Assembly (NCBI RefSeq): GCF_036013975.1
Contig: NZ_CP107904.1
Location: 4,217,001 to 4,281,000 of the forward strand
From: Kitasatospora sp. NBC_00458
GTDB lineage: Bacteria > Actinomycetota > Actinomycetes > Streptomycetales > Streptomycetaceae
Direction: 5' to 3'
DNA length: 64,000 nucleotides
Below, piece after piece: positions 35,361 through 43,717 of this stretch (its first letter is position 1; the number at the start of each line of letters is the position of its first letter). The notes beneath the pieces were generated by a model. The model saw only the letters and a list, made by a program, of their open reading frames with translations, did not search any database and was not told the origin of the DNA. The position numbers and the translations under genes were made by a program.

Positions 35361-35478
35361 TGTCAGAAGCGTCAGGAGGGGGTGTCAGAGGCGTCTGACA
35401 CCCCCTCGCGCGCACGCGTTACCTGGGGAAATGGGGCCTGTCGGCGTCAGGGGTGTCTGACGCGTCTGACGCGTCAGG
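35361..35478. repeat. TGTCAGA / TCTGACR repeat cluster, candidate clt
   Basis: A 14-bp perfect inverted repeat (35376-35389 / 35394-35407, GAGGGGGTGTCAGA arms) plus further copies of TGTCAGA and GTCTGACGC (35361-35367, 35454-35478), directly after the TraB stop at 35494. The 3' side of traB is where Streptomyces plasmids keep the clt transfer locus. Confidence 0.6.
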
Positions 35479-35493
35479 GCCGGGCCGGCGTGT

Positions 35494-37533
35494 TCAGGCG
35501 GCGGCGTGCTGGAGCGGGACGATCCGGTAGCGACCGGCGTCGCCGGTCTCGGCGAGGCGGCCGTTCGCGACCATGTCGGAGACCTGTCCGGACACCCAGC
35601 TTCGGGAGCGGTTGAAGCGGTCGCAGTGCTCCATGAAGTCGGCCGGGCCGACCTCGGTGAGGCCGGCGGCCTCGAACTCGTCGAGCAGGTCGACCATGAT
35701 GCGCTGGGCCTCGCTCTTGCCGACCTTGGTGCGCGGCGGGATCTCCGGCGGGGCGATCTGCACCACCCGCTCCACCGGGGGCAGTTCGGCCTCGGGGTCG
35801 ATCCACCCGTCCGCGTCGTCGTCGCCGTCGGCGGTGAGGTCGTAGTCGTAGTCCACGGGGCCGGTCTCCTGCTCGTAGACGGTGTCGTCGTCGTCCGGGG
35901 CGGCGGGCAGCGGGTAGCGGGTGCGCTGGGTGAAGGCCGGGCCGACAGCGTCGGCGGCCGCCTTCGCGGTGACCGGGTCGCAGCCGGAGCGGATACCGGC
36001 GAAGGTGACGACCGCCCAGCTCATGGCCTCGACCGGGGTGAGGTAGGCGCGGCCGGGGGTGGCCCAGAACGTCTCGGGGATGCCGTTGGCGACCAGGTAC
36101 GAGTAGCCGGGCTTCTTGTCCCGCCACGCCTGCGGCGCCGCCCCCGCGTCCAGTGCTTCGTCAGGCAGGGCGAAGGCGGCGTCGCGGTCGTCACGCAGGC
36201 CGAACACCCAGCTGGAGCCGAGGGAGGCGCGGGTGTCGGTGCTCATCTGCGAGCCGGAGGCACGCTGGAGCGAGACGACCAGCGAGACGCCGGCGGACCG
36301 GGCCTCCTGGGCGATGCCGGTGAAGACGTCGTCGTCGGTCTCGCGGATGGTCTTGGCGGCCTCCTCGAACCAGGCGAGCAGGTACGGCATGCCCGGCGAG
36401 CCGTCGGCCTGCGTCTCGGCGCAGGCCGGTTCCCACTGCTTGTAGCCGTACCTGGCCAGCCAGGACGTACGGGCCGGGATGACCGCGCGCAGGGCGGTGA
36501 TCATGGCCTTGGTGTCGTCCACGGTCAGCGCGGCCCAGTCCAGGGCGGGCAGCAGCGGGCCGAGAGTCTGCTCGGCCTTCGCCGGGTCGGACGCCCACAC
36601 GATCACGTCCCGGCGGGTGCTGACCTCGGTCAGTGCGGTCAGGCCGCCCTCGGACTTGCCCGCGCCGGTCATCCCCATGCCGAGCAGGTGCATGGCGTTG
36701 CGGCCGGCCTCGGGGTCGCCGGGGAAGAACATCGCCATGTCGGCGCCGTCCTCGTAGATCCCGACGTGGACCGGGTCGGCGATCGACCCGCCCGGGTGCG
36801 AGGGACCCGGGTAGGGGACGCCGGCCTTCAACAGGTCGTGCGGGACGACGGTGAGCGTCGCCCGGGACGAGTCCTCGGAGTCCGGGACGACCCTCACCGC
36901 GTTCTTGGCGACCTTGAGAGCGCCGGCGAGGCGGGGCAGGGCCTTGGACACGTCGTCGGGGGTCAGCTCCCCGCCGGGCAGCTGAAGGTCGAACTCGGCC
37001 TTGTTGGGCTGGACCTTCGCGCCGGTGACCATGGTCTTGGCGAGGCCGACCTTTTCCAGCAGGCCGCCGTCCGCGCTGGCCGGGGTGCCGTCGGCGTTGA
37101 CCCGCAGCAGCTGCCGCACGTTCCAACTGCCGGCGAGGGCGGCGCCCCCTATGAAGTACAGGCCCGGCAGGGGGCCGGCGAGCGGCCCGGCGAGGGAAGC
37201 CGCGGTGAACCACGACGTCCCGGCCGCGACCGTGATCGCGGAGTGCAGACGGCGCTGCGGGCTGGTGTTCTTGCCCGCCCACCAGGTCGCCGAGGTGAGG
37301 CCGAGGGAGGCGAGGGTGAGGCCGACGGCGCCGGCCGCCGACCCGGTCCACGCGATGGTGGCGGGGACGGAGAGGATGCCGGTGCCGGCGGTGACGAGCC
37401 ACGGCGGCAGGTAGGGCTTGACCCGGTGGAGCAGGTACTCGCCGACGCCGCCGGAGTGCTGGTTGGGGTCGAGCTGGAGATAGCCGATCTGGCCGCCGTC
37501 GAGCTGGACGGCGGGCTGCTGCTGGCGTGGCAC
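35494..37533 (-). CDS. FtsK/SpoIIIE-type conjugal DNA translocase (TraB-like)
   Basis: 679 aa, GTG 37533 with GGGAGG. The N-terminal membrane part has three to four helices (about 45-135). The motor domain has Walker A GMTGAGKS (287-294), a Walker B strand ending LLAWFEEA, and VSLQRAS. The C-terminal ~70 residues form a winged-helix (FtsK-gamma-like) for sequence-specific DNA binding. TraB hexamers pump double-stranded DNA between mycelia without a type IV system. An acidic linker (DDDD-rich, about 555-605) precedes the winged helix. Confidence 0.92.
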   Translation of the reverse strand: MPRQQQPAVQLDGGQIGYLQLDPNQHSGGVGEYLLHRVKPYLPPWLVTAGTGILSVPATIAWTGSAAGAVGLTLASLGLTSATWWAGKNTSPQRRLHSAITVAAGTSWFTAASLAGPLAGPLPGLYFIGGAALAGSWNVRQLLRVNADGTPASADGGLLEKVGLAKTMVTGAKVQPNKAEFDLQLPGGELTPDDVSKALPRLAGALKVAKNAVRVVPDSEDSSRATLTVVPHDLLKAGVPYPGPSHPGGSIADPVHVGIYEDGADMAMFFPGDPEAGRNAMHLLGMGMTGAGKSEGGLTALTEVSTRRDVIVWASDPAKAEQTLGPLLPALDWAALTVDDTKAMITALRAVIPARTSWLARYGYKQWEPACAETQADGSPGMPYLLAWFEEAAKTIRETDDDVFTGIAQEARSAGVSLVVSLQRASGSQMSTDTRASLGSSWVFGLRDDRDAAFALPDEALDAGAAPQAWRDKKPGYSYLVANGIPETFWATPGRAYLTPVEAMSWAVVTFAGIRSGCDPVTAKAAADAVGPAFTQRTRYPLPAAPDDDDTVYEQETGPVDYDYDLTADGDDDADGWIDPEAELPPVERVVQIAPPEIPPRTKVGKSEAQRIMVDLLDEFEAAGLTEVGPADFMEHCDRFNRSRSWVSGQVSDMVANGRLAETGDAGRYRIVPLQHAAA

Positions 37534-37617
37534 GGTGCCTCCCTAAGGCCGAGGTGTGAGGGGGAGGGCCCGGTGCCGGGGCGGGGACGCGCGCACAGCT
37601 CACCCGGCCGGGGAGGC

Positions 37618-37643
37618 GGGCGAGGGGGACGCGCCCCTCGCCC
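37618..37643. terminator. Stem-loop upstream of traB-like gene
   Basis: 10-bp perfect arms (37618-37627 / 37634-37643), 6-nt loop, in the 132-bp gap between two operon genes. Confidence 0.5.
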
Positions 37644-37665
37644 CGGACAGCCGGGTCGGGAGGGG

Positions 37666-38313
37666 TCAGCCGCCGAAGTCGAACTTGCGGCGCGGGGCCT
37701 GGCGGGGGCGGGCGACGCGGGAGATCTCCGGGTCGAATTCCTTCTGGAACGCGGCATAGGTGCGGGCGATCTCGGCGGCGCAGTCCTTCGCGTCGTCGGC
37801 GGCCTTCTTGAAGTGCTTCGAGACCCGGCGGGCGCGGGCGTGCGCGCCGAACGGGATGCCGTCCGAGTCGGGCACCTCCTTGAGCACCGCGTTCAGGATC
37901 TCGTGGGCCATCGACAGCTCGAAGGAGATCTGCATCAGCGCCGAGCGCCCGCGCTCGCAGAACGCGCGCACGTCCGCGTTGGTGAAGAACTCCGGGTCGC
38001 CGAGCGGCGAGTAGCCGCCCCGCCCGGCCCCGGCGCCCGCGCCACCGCCGGGCCCCTGCTGCCGCCCGGCCTGCGGAGCCGCACCGATGCCGCCGCCCGT
38101 CCCGCCGGGCGCGGCCTGCCCGCCCCAACCGCTGGTGCGGGTGCGGCTGTAGGTGAAGTGGTAGGAGTTGCCGCCAGCAGCCCCGCCGCCGGCACCGCCC
38201 GGACCGGGGTTACCGGCGGGCGGAGCGGGACGCGTCGGGCTGCCCGCCGGGCCGGCGGGGCCGGAGCGGCGCGGGGGCGGGAACGGACTGCCGATGTTGG
38301 GAGGAGTGCTCAT
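37666..38313 (-). CDS. AICE transfer-region protein, 215 aa
   Basis: Strong AAGGAGAAG site before ATG 38313. Residues 1-100 are Gly/Pro/Ala-rich and disordered. Residues 105-215 form a helical, charged domain (DVRAFCERGRSALMQISFEL; HARARRVSKHFKKAADDAKD). It lies directly upstream of the translocase and is a common AICE gene there; it could be a TraA-like accessory, but no activity can be read from the sequence. Confidence 0.6.
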   Translation of the reverse strand: MSTPPNIGSPFPPPRRSGPAGPAGSPTRPAPPAGNPGPGGAGGGAAGGNSYHFTYSRTRTSGWGGQAAPGGTGGGIGAAPQAGRQQGPGGGAGAGAGRGGYSPLGDPEFFTNADVRAFCERGRSALMQISFELSMAHEILNAVLKEVPDSDGIPFGAHARARRVSKHFKKAADDAKDCAAEIARTYAAFQKEFDPEISRVARPRQAPRRKFDFGG

Positions 38314-38335
38314 CTGTGCTTCTCCTTAAGGAAGT

Positions 38336-38893
38336 TCAGTCAACGACGGTGGTGTCGGCGGGCGCGATCGGGACGGTAGCGAGGGCCCTGCGACGCCGGG
38401 ACCAGAGCGCCTGGGCGGTCGCGGTTCCGGCCAGCCACGCGGCGGCGAGCGGGCCGTTCAGCGGGCCGAACCAGACAGCCAGCGCCGACCAGGCGAGACC
38501 GGCCGACAAGGCGGTGACGGAGCGGGTGCGGGCGCGGTTCTTTCGGCGGACAGCAGCGCGCGGGTGGCGGCGCGCCATGAACAGCCGCCCGGCGGGCAGC
38601 AGCACGGCCGGGACGCCGAAGGCGAACGCGGCGGCCGGGAGGGCGGACAGCGCACCGACCGCCCCGAGGACGCCGAACCCGGCCCAGACGGGCGCCCACG
38701 CGACCCGGCGGCGCCACAGCGCCCTGCCGGTCGCACCGGCCACCCGGCCGGCCAGGGAAGGCCGGTGAGGAACGACCAGGACGACCGGGGCGGTACCCCG
38801 GCCGAGGTCGACCACATGCGCGGTGGGCCGGTGGCCGCGCCGCAGTCCACGCTGCTGCGGGATCACGATCTTCGTGGTGCGGGGACGAGCCAT
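38336..38893 (-). CDS. AICE membrane protein, 185 aa
   Basis: CAGGAGA before ATG 38893. A basic N-terminus, two hydrophobic hairpins (about 68-105 and 128-165) and a very basic loop between (ARRHPRAAVRRKNRARTR). Likely an inner-membrane transfer or spread accessory. No family recognised. Confidence 0.6.
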   Translation of the reverse strand: MARPRTTKIVIPQQRGLRRGHRPTAHVVDLGRGTAPVVLVVPHRPSLAGRVAGATGRALWRRRVAWAPVWAGFGVLGAVGALSALPAAAFAFGVPAVLLPAGRLFMARRHPRAAVRRKNRARTRSVTALSAGLAWSALAVWFGPLNGPLAAAWLAGTATAQALWSRRRRALATVPIAPADTTVVD

Positions 38894-38911
38894 GACGGAT
38901 CTCCTGGACGG

Positions 38912-39151
38912 TCAGAGCCGGTAGGGCTCCAGCGAGAAGAACAGGACGGTGCCGTTGCCCAGCTCGGGCCGCTGCTGCGTCAGCCAGTCACGGATGTCGA
39001 CGTAGACGCGCTGGCGGATGCTGCCGGGGGCGGCGGTGATCGTGCCGCTCTGGGTCGTGACGGCGAACCCGGCGGGCACCGGGTACTGGAGCGTGATCAG
39101 CCACGCGTGGGTGGGCTCGGCGGCCGGGACGGTGCTGCTGGTGTCGGACAC
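38912..39151 (-). CDS. AICE small protein, 79 aa
   Basis: GTG 39151 with GGAGGAACC. A compact beta-rich protein (AWLITLQYPVPAGFAVTTQS; RQRVYVDIRDWLTQQ; GNGTVLFFSLEPYRL). A conserved type in actinomycete elements; function unknown. Confidence 0.6.
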   Translation of the reverse strand: MSDTSSTVPAAEPTHAWLITLQYPVPAGFAVTTQSGTITAAPGSIRQRVYVDIRDWLTQQRPELGNGTVLFFSLEPYRL

Positions 39152-39171
39152 GGTTCCTCCGGCTTGTCGGG

Positions 39172-39558
39172 TCAGCGGTCGACGACGGGCTTGCCGAGGT
39201 CGCGGTGGGTGAGGTGCACGGTGGTGCCGGTCTTGCCGAGGCGGCGAGCGAGCGCCATGGCGACGGTGGCGGCGCGGTGCCGGCCGCCCGCGCAGCCGAC
39301 AGCGACGGTCAGCGGCGCCTCGCTCGGCCCGGCGTCGTAGGCGTCGGCCAGCAGGGCGGCGGCGGCGATCGTCTCCCGGATGCCCGGGGTGCCCATGACG
39401 GCCTGCCGGACCGGGAGGTCGGCGGCGGTCAGTTCGCGCAGGGCGGGGTCGACGTGCGGGTCGCGGAAGTGCTTGCGCAGGTCGAGGGTGAGGTGGGCCT
39501 CGGGCGGGGTGCCGTGCAGGTACCCGAAGCTGATCACGTTGATCTCGGTCACGGACAT
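39172..39558 (-). CDS. Stand-alone RapZ C-terminal-domain protein
   Basis: 128 aa. INVISFGYLHGTPPEAHLTL, DLRKHFRDPHVDPALREL and VGCAGGRHRAATVAMALARRL match the C-terminal half of RapZ (YvcJ), a phosphate/sugar-binding domain, without the N-terminal kinase-like half. In RapZ this half carries RNA and ligand binding. Its use on a mobile element is unexplained. Confidence 0.82.
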   Translation of the reverse strand: MSVTEINVISFGYLHGTPPEAHLTLDLRKHFRDPHVDPALRELTAADLPVRQAVMGTPGIRETIAAAALLADAYDAGPSEAPLTVAVGCAGGRHRAATVAMALARRLGKTGTTVHLTHRDLGKPVVDR

Positions 39559-39603
39559 GGCGGCGCTCCCCTTGCGGAGTCGGCGGTGCAGGTCAGGGAG
39601 GGC

Positions 39604-39978
39604 TCAGGCGGCGAGCGCGGAGGCGCCGGCGCAGGGCAGGCAGGTGCCGAGGTGTGCAGGGAGCACGTAGCCGGCGTCCATGCCGCAGGCGGGGCAGGTG
39701 CGGCGCGCCCGGTTGGCCTTTTCGAGGGCGGCGGCCCGCGCGGGCGTCATCGGTCGCACCGGCCGGGCCAGCGTGATCCGGTAGAGGCAGGCTAGGCGGG
39801 TGCCGCCGTAGCGGGAGCGCCACAGGATCTGTGCGGCGACGTCCTGACCACCGGGGCGAAGGCCCTTCGCCCGCAGTTGGCGGCGGGTGAAGAGGCCACG
39901 CGGCGCCATGCGCCACGGGTAGGTGGGCATGCCGCCGTGCCGGTCGCCGGACGGGTCCCAGTGCCTCGGGCGGCTCAT
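39604..39978 (-). CDS. RRQRL-type zinc-binding element protein
   Basis: 124 aa. RRQLRAKGLRPGGQDVAAQI near residue 32 and a C-terminal zinc ribbon with CPACG and CLPCA. The form RRQLRxxGLRPGG is typical of AICE proteins annotated as RRQRL-motif zinc-binding. ATG overlaps the stop of the SpdB-like gene (ATGA). Confidence 0.7.
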   Translation of the reverse strand: MSRPRHWDPSGDRHGGMPTYPWRMAPRGLFTRRQLRAKGLRPGGQDVAAQILWRSRYGGTRLACLYRITLARPVRPMTPARAAALEKANRARRTCPACGMDAGYVLPAHLGTCLPCAGASALAA

Positions 39979-41009
39979 GCGGCGACCGCCCCGGCGCTAC
40001 CGTCCTGCTCGCCGAGCCGCTTGTAGACGGCGCTGACATAGGCCGGGGAGCGGGTGGCACGGCGAGCGGCCTCACGCTGCGGGACGCGATCGCGCCAGCA
40101 CTCCTCGATCACGCGAGCGGCCTCCGCCCCGTCCAGCCGCTCCGGCTCCGGCGGGTCGGTGTCCACCCCGTCGTCGTCGGCGTTCACCTCCTGCTCGGGG
40201 GTGAACGGCTCGGGCTCCGGGGTGTTCACCGGGTCCGGCCCGCTGGTGTTCACCGGGCCGTCGACCACGTCGTCGGCGGTCGGCGGAACCGGCTCGGCGG
40301 GGGCGGTCGGCGCGGGGTGAACGGGCGGGAGTGCCGGGTGAACGACCTCGGTGTTCACCGCGTTCACCGGAGCCGCCGGGAGGGCCTCCCGGGCGCCGGG
40401 AACGGGGCCGAGGGGCAGTGCCTCGGCGGGCGGCGGGGGCGGGGTGAACGGCGCGGCCGGGAAGGTGAACAGCGGCACGTTCACCACCTGCCTGGCTGCC
40501 TGCGGGACATGTGCCGGGCGGGTGCGGAGCGGTGGTTGGGGCCGCTTCGCGAGGCGGGCGAGGGCCCGCCGGTAGGCCGGTCCGGCCTCCGCGACGAGCA
40601 GCAGCAGAAGCGGCGGGATCAGGTGGATCACAACGCCCACCAGGTCTTTCGCCAGCGCGGCCGCCCCGATGTTGAGCCACACGGTGGCGAGCCCGGTCAC
40701 CCACCGGAAGACCGCCGGCCACCGTCCGGCGCTCACGCCGAAGCGGGACAGGGTGCTGTCCGCCTGAAGGCTCAGGATGAAGCACCCGTCCCCGGCGACC
40801 GCCATGACCGGACCGGTCCCGTAGCCGGGTGAATGGGCGTCGATGAACGGTGCGGCGGTGGACATGCTCACCGCGACCACCGCCCCCGTCAGCACCCACG
40901 TACCAGCACTGATCACCCGCGACGTGCGGCGGATCTGGGCCTCGGTGGGCACCTCGCCGAGCACCGGGTGAACACCCCCATCGGAGTGGTTAACACCGTG
41001 CCCGTTCAC
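39975..41009 (-). CDS. DUF2637/SpdB-like membrane protein with C-terminal DNA-binding-like tail
   Basis: 344 aa. Four hydrophobic segments lie between about 35 and 145 (VLTGAVVAVSMSTAAPFI through VVIHLIPPLLLLLVAEAGPA), the DUF2637 pattern. A long Pro/Val/Asn-rich linker (150-290) follows, then a helical end (AARVIEECWRDRVPQREAAR, then RATRSPAYVSAVYKRLGE) resembling a helix-turn-helix. GTG overlaps the WhiB stop. Probably acts in transfer/spread; the tail may bind DNA. Confidence 0.7.
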   Translation of the reverse strand: MNGHGVNHSDGGVHPVLGEVPTEAQIRRTSRVISAGTWVLTGAVVAVSMSTAAPFIDAHSPGYGTGPVMAVAGDGCFILSLQADSTLSRFGVSAGRWPAVFRWVTGLATVWLNIGAAALAKDLVGVVIHLIPPLLLLLVAEAGPAYRRALARLAKRPQPPLRTRPAHVPQAARQVVNVPLFTFPAAPFTPPPPPAEALPLGPVPGAREALPAAPVNAVNTEVVHPALPPVHPAPTAPAEPVPPTADDVVDGPVNTSGPDPVNTPEPEPFTPEQEVNADDDGVDTDPPEPERLDGAEAARVIEECWRDRVPQREAARRATRSPAYVSAVYKRLGEQDGSAGAVAA

Positions 41010-41383
41010 CCGGCGACCCCGGTGTTCACCCGGGCCCGGGAGCGAGCCGCCCTCCGCAGGAGGACGCCGCGCTCGCGCTCATTCAGGCCGCCGAAGATCC
41101 CGGCCGCCTCCTTGCGCTCCAGCGCGTCGGCCAGGCACAGCGACTTCACCGGGCACCCCGCGCAGATCATCTTGGCGCGGCGCTCGGCCCACTCGGCGGC
41201 CTCCGGCCCGATCTCCTCGGGGTCCGGGTAGAACAGGTCGGTGTCGGCGCCGGCGCACGCGGCGCCGCGCAGGTCACCGTCGGCAGCCGGGCGGATCTCG
41301 GAGAGGACGGTGGCCGCCGGGCGGGCCGTCAGGTGCGTGGTCCGGGTCGCGGCCCCGCTGAGGAGGCTGTGGAGCTGGGTCAT
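41006..41383 (-). CDS. WhiB-like protein on the AICE
   Basis: 125 aa from ATG 41383 (TGATG overlap with the preceding gene). Four-Cys 4Fe-4S set: Cys in GAACAGADTDLFYPD, then CAGCPVKSLC, followed by GIFGGLNERERG. The glycine turn is GIFGG rather than GVWGG, so it is clearly distinct from the chromosomal WblA. Likely an element-borne regulator or a decoy for host Wbl-sigma interactions (inference). Confidence 0.88.
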   Translation of the reverse strand: MTQLHSLLSGAATRTTHLTARPAATVLSEIRPAADGDLRGAACAGADTDLFYPDPEEIGPEAAEWAERRAKMICAGCPVKSLCLADALERKEAAGIFGGLNERERGVLLRRAARSRARVNTGVAG

Positions 41384-41649
41384 CACGCGGCCGCCTTCCA
41401 CGTCTGGGCCCGGCGGCGCTCGGCGGTGCGCATCAGCGCGGAGGCGAAGCGGGCGGCCGGCGGGTCCAGGTCCCGCAGGACCGCCCTCGCGACGTCCAGC
41501 CGGATCAGCCGGTCCTCGGCGGAGCCGTCGGCGCTGCCGTCGAACAGCTCGGTGTCGACACCGAAGCCGAAGTCGGCGCCGGTCCCGAAGGCCAGTTCCG
41601 CGAACTCCTCGGGAGTCGCGGCCTCCTTGCCTGCAACAATCAGTTTCAT
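41383..41649 (-). CDS. First gene of the AICE operon, hypothetical
   Basis: 88 aa with a strong GAGGTGA site. MKLIVAGKEAATPEEFAELA then an acidic Phe/Gly stretch and a helical end (RLDVARAVLRDLDPPAARFA). It is the leader gene behind the GntR-operator promoter. Function unknown. Confidence 0.55.
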   Translation of the reverse strand: MKLIVAGKEAATPEEFAELAFGTGADFGFGVDTELFDGSADGSAEDRLIRLDVARAVLRDLDPPAARFASALMRTAERRRAQTWKAAA

Positions 41650-42013
41650 GGGTTCACCTCGTCCAATCGGGGGTGAGCCCGCAGGGCCGCCGCGCGAACC
41701 TTGGCCGGGAGCGCGGCGGCCCGACTCATGCGGGCAAGCTACTCGTCACATCACGAGCAGCCATGACCCCCGACCCGACCGTCGAGCGGACGGATCGGGG
41801 ACCAAAGACACTCGAAACGTGCGGACATCACCCAGTCCGCGTGGGGACGGGGACCAGCCCCGTCGTGAAGCACTCTGTTGAGTTCGCAAAGATCAAGCAC
41901 TGCCTTAGGGGGGCTGTCACCCCACCCCTCCGGGCGCATTTATGCAGGTCAGAGCAGCCCTAAGAAGGCCCCCCCTCTGTGTCGATTCCGCTTCTCTCGG
42001 TTGCGACACTCTC
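41650..42013. other. Long 5' leader of the AICE operon
   Basis: 364 bp between the operon promoter and its first gene, of lower GC than the flanks. No ORF is convincing. It could carry an untranslated regulatory leader or a small RNA. I see no certain hairpin apart from short GC stems. Confidence 0.45.
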
Positions 42014-42042
42014 AACATAGAGAACCTGCCTAGGCAGGTCAA
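42014..42042 (-). promoter_or_regulatory. AICE operon promoter with a palindromic operator in the spacer
   Basis: On the minus strand: TTGACC (42042-42037), 17-nt spacer, TATGTT (42019-42014), a near-consensus vegetative promoter. The perfect palindrome ACCTGCCTAGGCAGGT (42024-42039) fills the spacer. A half site CACCTGCCTTAG overlaps the start region of the divergent GntR gene (42071-42082). Typical repressor control. Confidence 0.8.
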
Positions 42043-42091
42043 GAGGGTTGGGTTTCTCGCGTCTGTTGGGCACCTGCCTTAGCATTGGCGC

Positions 42092-42940
42092 ATGGCCCTA
42101 GACCCGGATGACTCGCGCCCCCCATATCAGCAGGTCAGCAGCTCTCTACGAGCCTCGATCCTCACCAAGAAGCCGGGGTACGAGACCGGCGACAAACTTC
42201 CCTCCGGCCCTGAGCTCGCGAAGCACTTCGGCGTGGCGCGCGGCACGGTAGACAAGGCGCTGGATCTACTTCGGACCGAGGGCCTGATCGTTACCCGCCA
42301 GGGAAGCGGCTCGTTCGTCCGGGAGCGCACCTCTCGGCCGGTCGGACTCCGGCCTCACCTCGAAGCTGCCTTCGAGCAGCAGCAGGTCACTCTGGACTTC
42401 GCAGGGTTCTCCAGCGAGACGCTGCACAACGCCATGCAGGAGCCGCTGGACAAAATCCGCTCCGGGCGGCTCACCCCCGAGTCCATCACCGTGCGCCTGC
42501 TGCTACCGGACACCACGGAGCCGATGGCCGTCCCCGTGCTGGTCGACGGGCTCAAGGACGAGGCAGCGCTCCGCGAGCGGGCCCGGAACATCGCGCTGAC
42601 CAACGCCGGCGGTATCGCCCACTCGGTCGAGGTACTGGCAGAGCTGGGGCTCGTCCAGTCGGCGAGCGTCCAGGTCAAGGTGCACCGGGCGTCCAGCCTG
42701 TTCAAGCTGTACATTCTGAACCGGTCGGAAGCCTTCTTCGGCTTCTATCCGCTCCGACAGCGAACCATCCCAGTCGACGGCGCGGACCACACGTTCTACG
42801 ACGTGACCGGCAAGGACACCACGCTGTTCCATCACGCCGCTGGTCCGGATGACGCGTCACTCGGGTCGCAGTATGTCCAACAGGCTCAGATGTGGTTCGA
42901 CAGCGTGTGGTCCACCATTGCCTACGAGCGTCTGCCATGA
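42092..42940 (+). CDS. GntR-family repressor of the AICE (KorSA-like)
   Basis: 282 aa. N-terminal winged HTH: PYQQVSSSLRASI, DKLPSGPELAKHFGVARGTV, then VTRQGSGSFVRER. The C-terminal effector domain is long and unlike simple UTRA. TAGCAT at 42080-42085 fits a leaderless transcript from ATG 42092. By position it should repress the leftward transfer/replication operon and itself through the ACCTGCC sites, as KorSA does on pSAM2. Confidence 0.85.
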   Translation: MALDPDDSRPPYQQVSSSLRASILTKKPGYETGDKLPSGPELAKHFGVARGTVDKALDLLRTEGLIVTRQGSGSFVRERTSRPVGLRPHLEAAFEQQQVTLDFAGFSSETLHNAMQEPLDKIRSGRLTPESITVRLLLPDTTEPMAVPVLVDGLKDEAALRERARNIALTNAGGIAHSVEVLAELGLVQSASVQVKVHRASSLFKLYILNRSEAFFGFYPLRQRTIPVDGADHTFYDVTGKDTTLFHHAAGPDDASLGSQYVQQAQMWFDSVWSTIAYERLP

Positions 42941-43656
42941 GCACCAAGCCGCAGTCCCTTGCTGACGTGCTCCGGCCGGTTAGGCACGTGTTGCTCGACT
43001 TTGACGGCCCGGTGTGCTCGGTCTTCGCTGGCCTCCCCGCTTCGGACGTCGCCCGTCGACTCCGCGAGGGCATGCTTGCTGCCAGCGGGCATGCCCCGAC
43101 CGGGGCCGAGGATGAGAGCGATCCGCTTGCCTTGCTCCGGCTGGTCTCCGATTCCCGGCCCGACCTCACAGAGAGCACGGACGCCGCACTGGCCGTCCTG
43201 GAGACCGAAGCCGTCCAGGTTGGTCAGCCGACTCCTGGTGGAGAATCGGTGCTGCGCGCCTGTGCTGGCTCCGACCGGCTGGTTTCGGTTGTCAGTAACA
43301 ACGCGGGCGCAGCCATCAAGACGTACCTCTCCAAGCACGGGCTCAGTGGCTACGTGGCGGGCATCTTCGGGCGCACCCCAGGCGACCCCTCCTCCATGAA
43401 GCCAAACCCGCGCCTCCTCGTAGAAGCCATGGAAGCTGCGGGCACCGGACCGGAGCACTGCGTATTCATCGGCGATGCGGCTCGTGACGTCGAGGCTGGG
43501 GAAGCAGCTGGCGTCCCCACGATCGGCTATGCCAACAAGCCTGGCAAAGACTCTAAGCTCGCCACCGCCGGGGCCACCGTGATCGTGGACTCAATGCAGC
43601 TCGTCGCGGATGCCTTGCTCCTCGGGCGCGCGGGGCGCCGTGGCAGGTGTGGTTAA
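42937..43656 (+). CDS. HAD-superfamily hydrolase
   Basis: 239 aa, ATGA-coupled to the GntR gene. HAD motif I LLDFDGPVCSVF, motif II VVSNN, motif III lysine in SSMKPNPRLL, motif IV FIGDAARDVEAG: a full phosphoglycolate-phosphatase-like set. GntR-HAD pairs are common on AICEs; the phosphatase may make or destroy the repressor ligand (inference). Confidence 0.88.
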   Translation: MSTKPQSLADVLRPVRHVLLDFDGPVCSVFAGLPASDVARRLREGMLAASGHAPTGAEDESDPLALLRLVSDSRPDLTESTDAALAVLETEAVQVGQPTPGGESVLRACAGSDRLVSVVSNNAGAAIKTYLSKHGLSGYVAGIFGRTPGDPSSMKPNPRLLVEAMEAAGTGPEHCVFIGDAARDVEAGEAAGVPTIGYANKPGKDSKLATAGATVIVDSMQLVADALLLGRAGRRGRCG

Positions 43657-43717
43657 TTCCCCTCGCGCCGCGCGCCGGGCCGCTACGCTCCTCACCGAGG
43701 CGCGAAGCATAGGGGGA

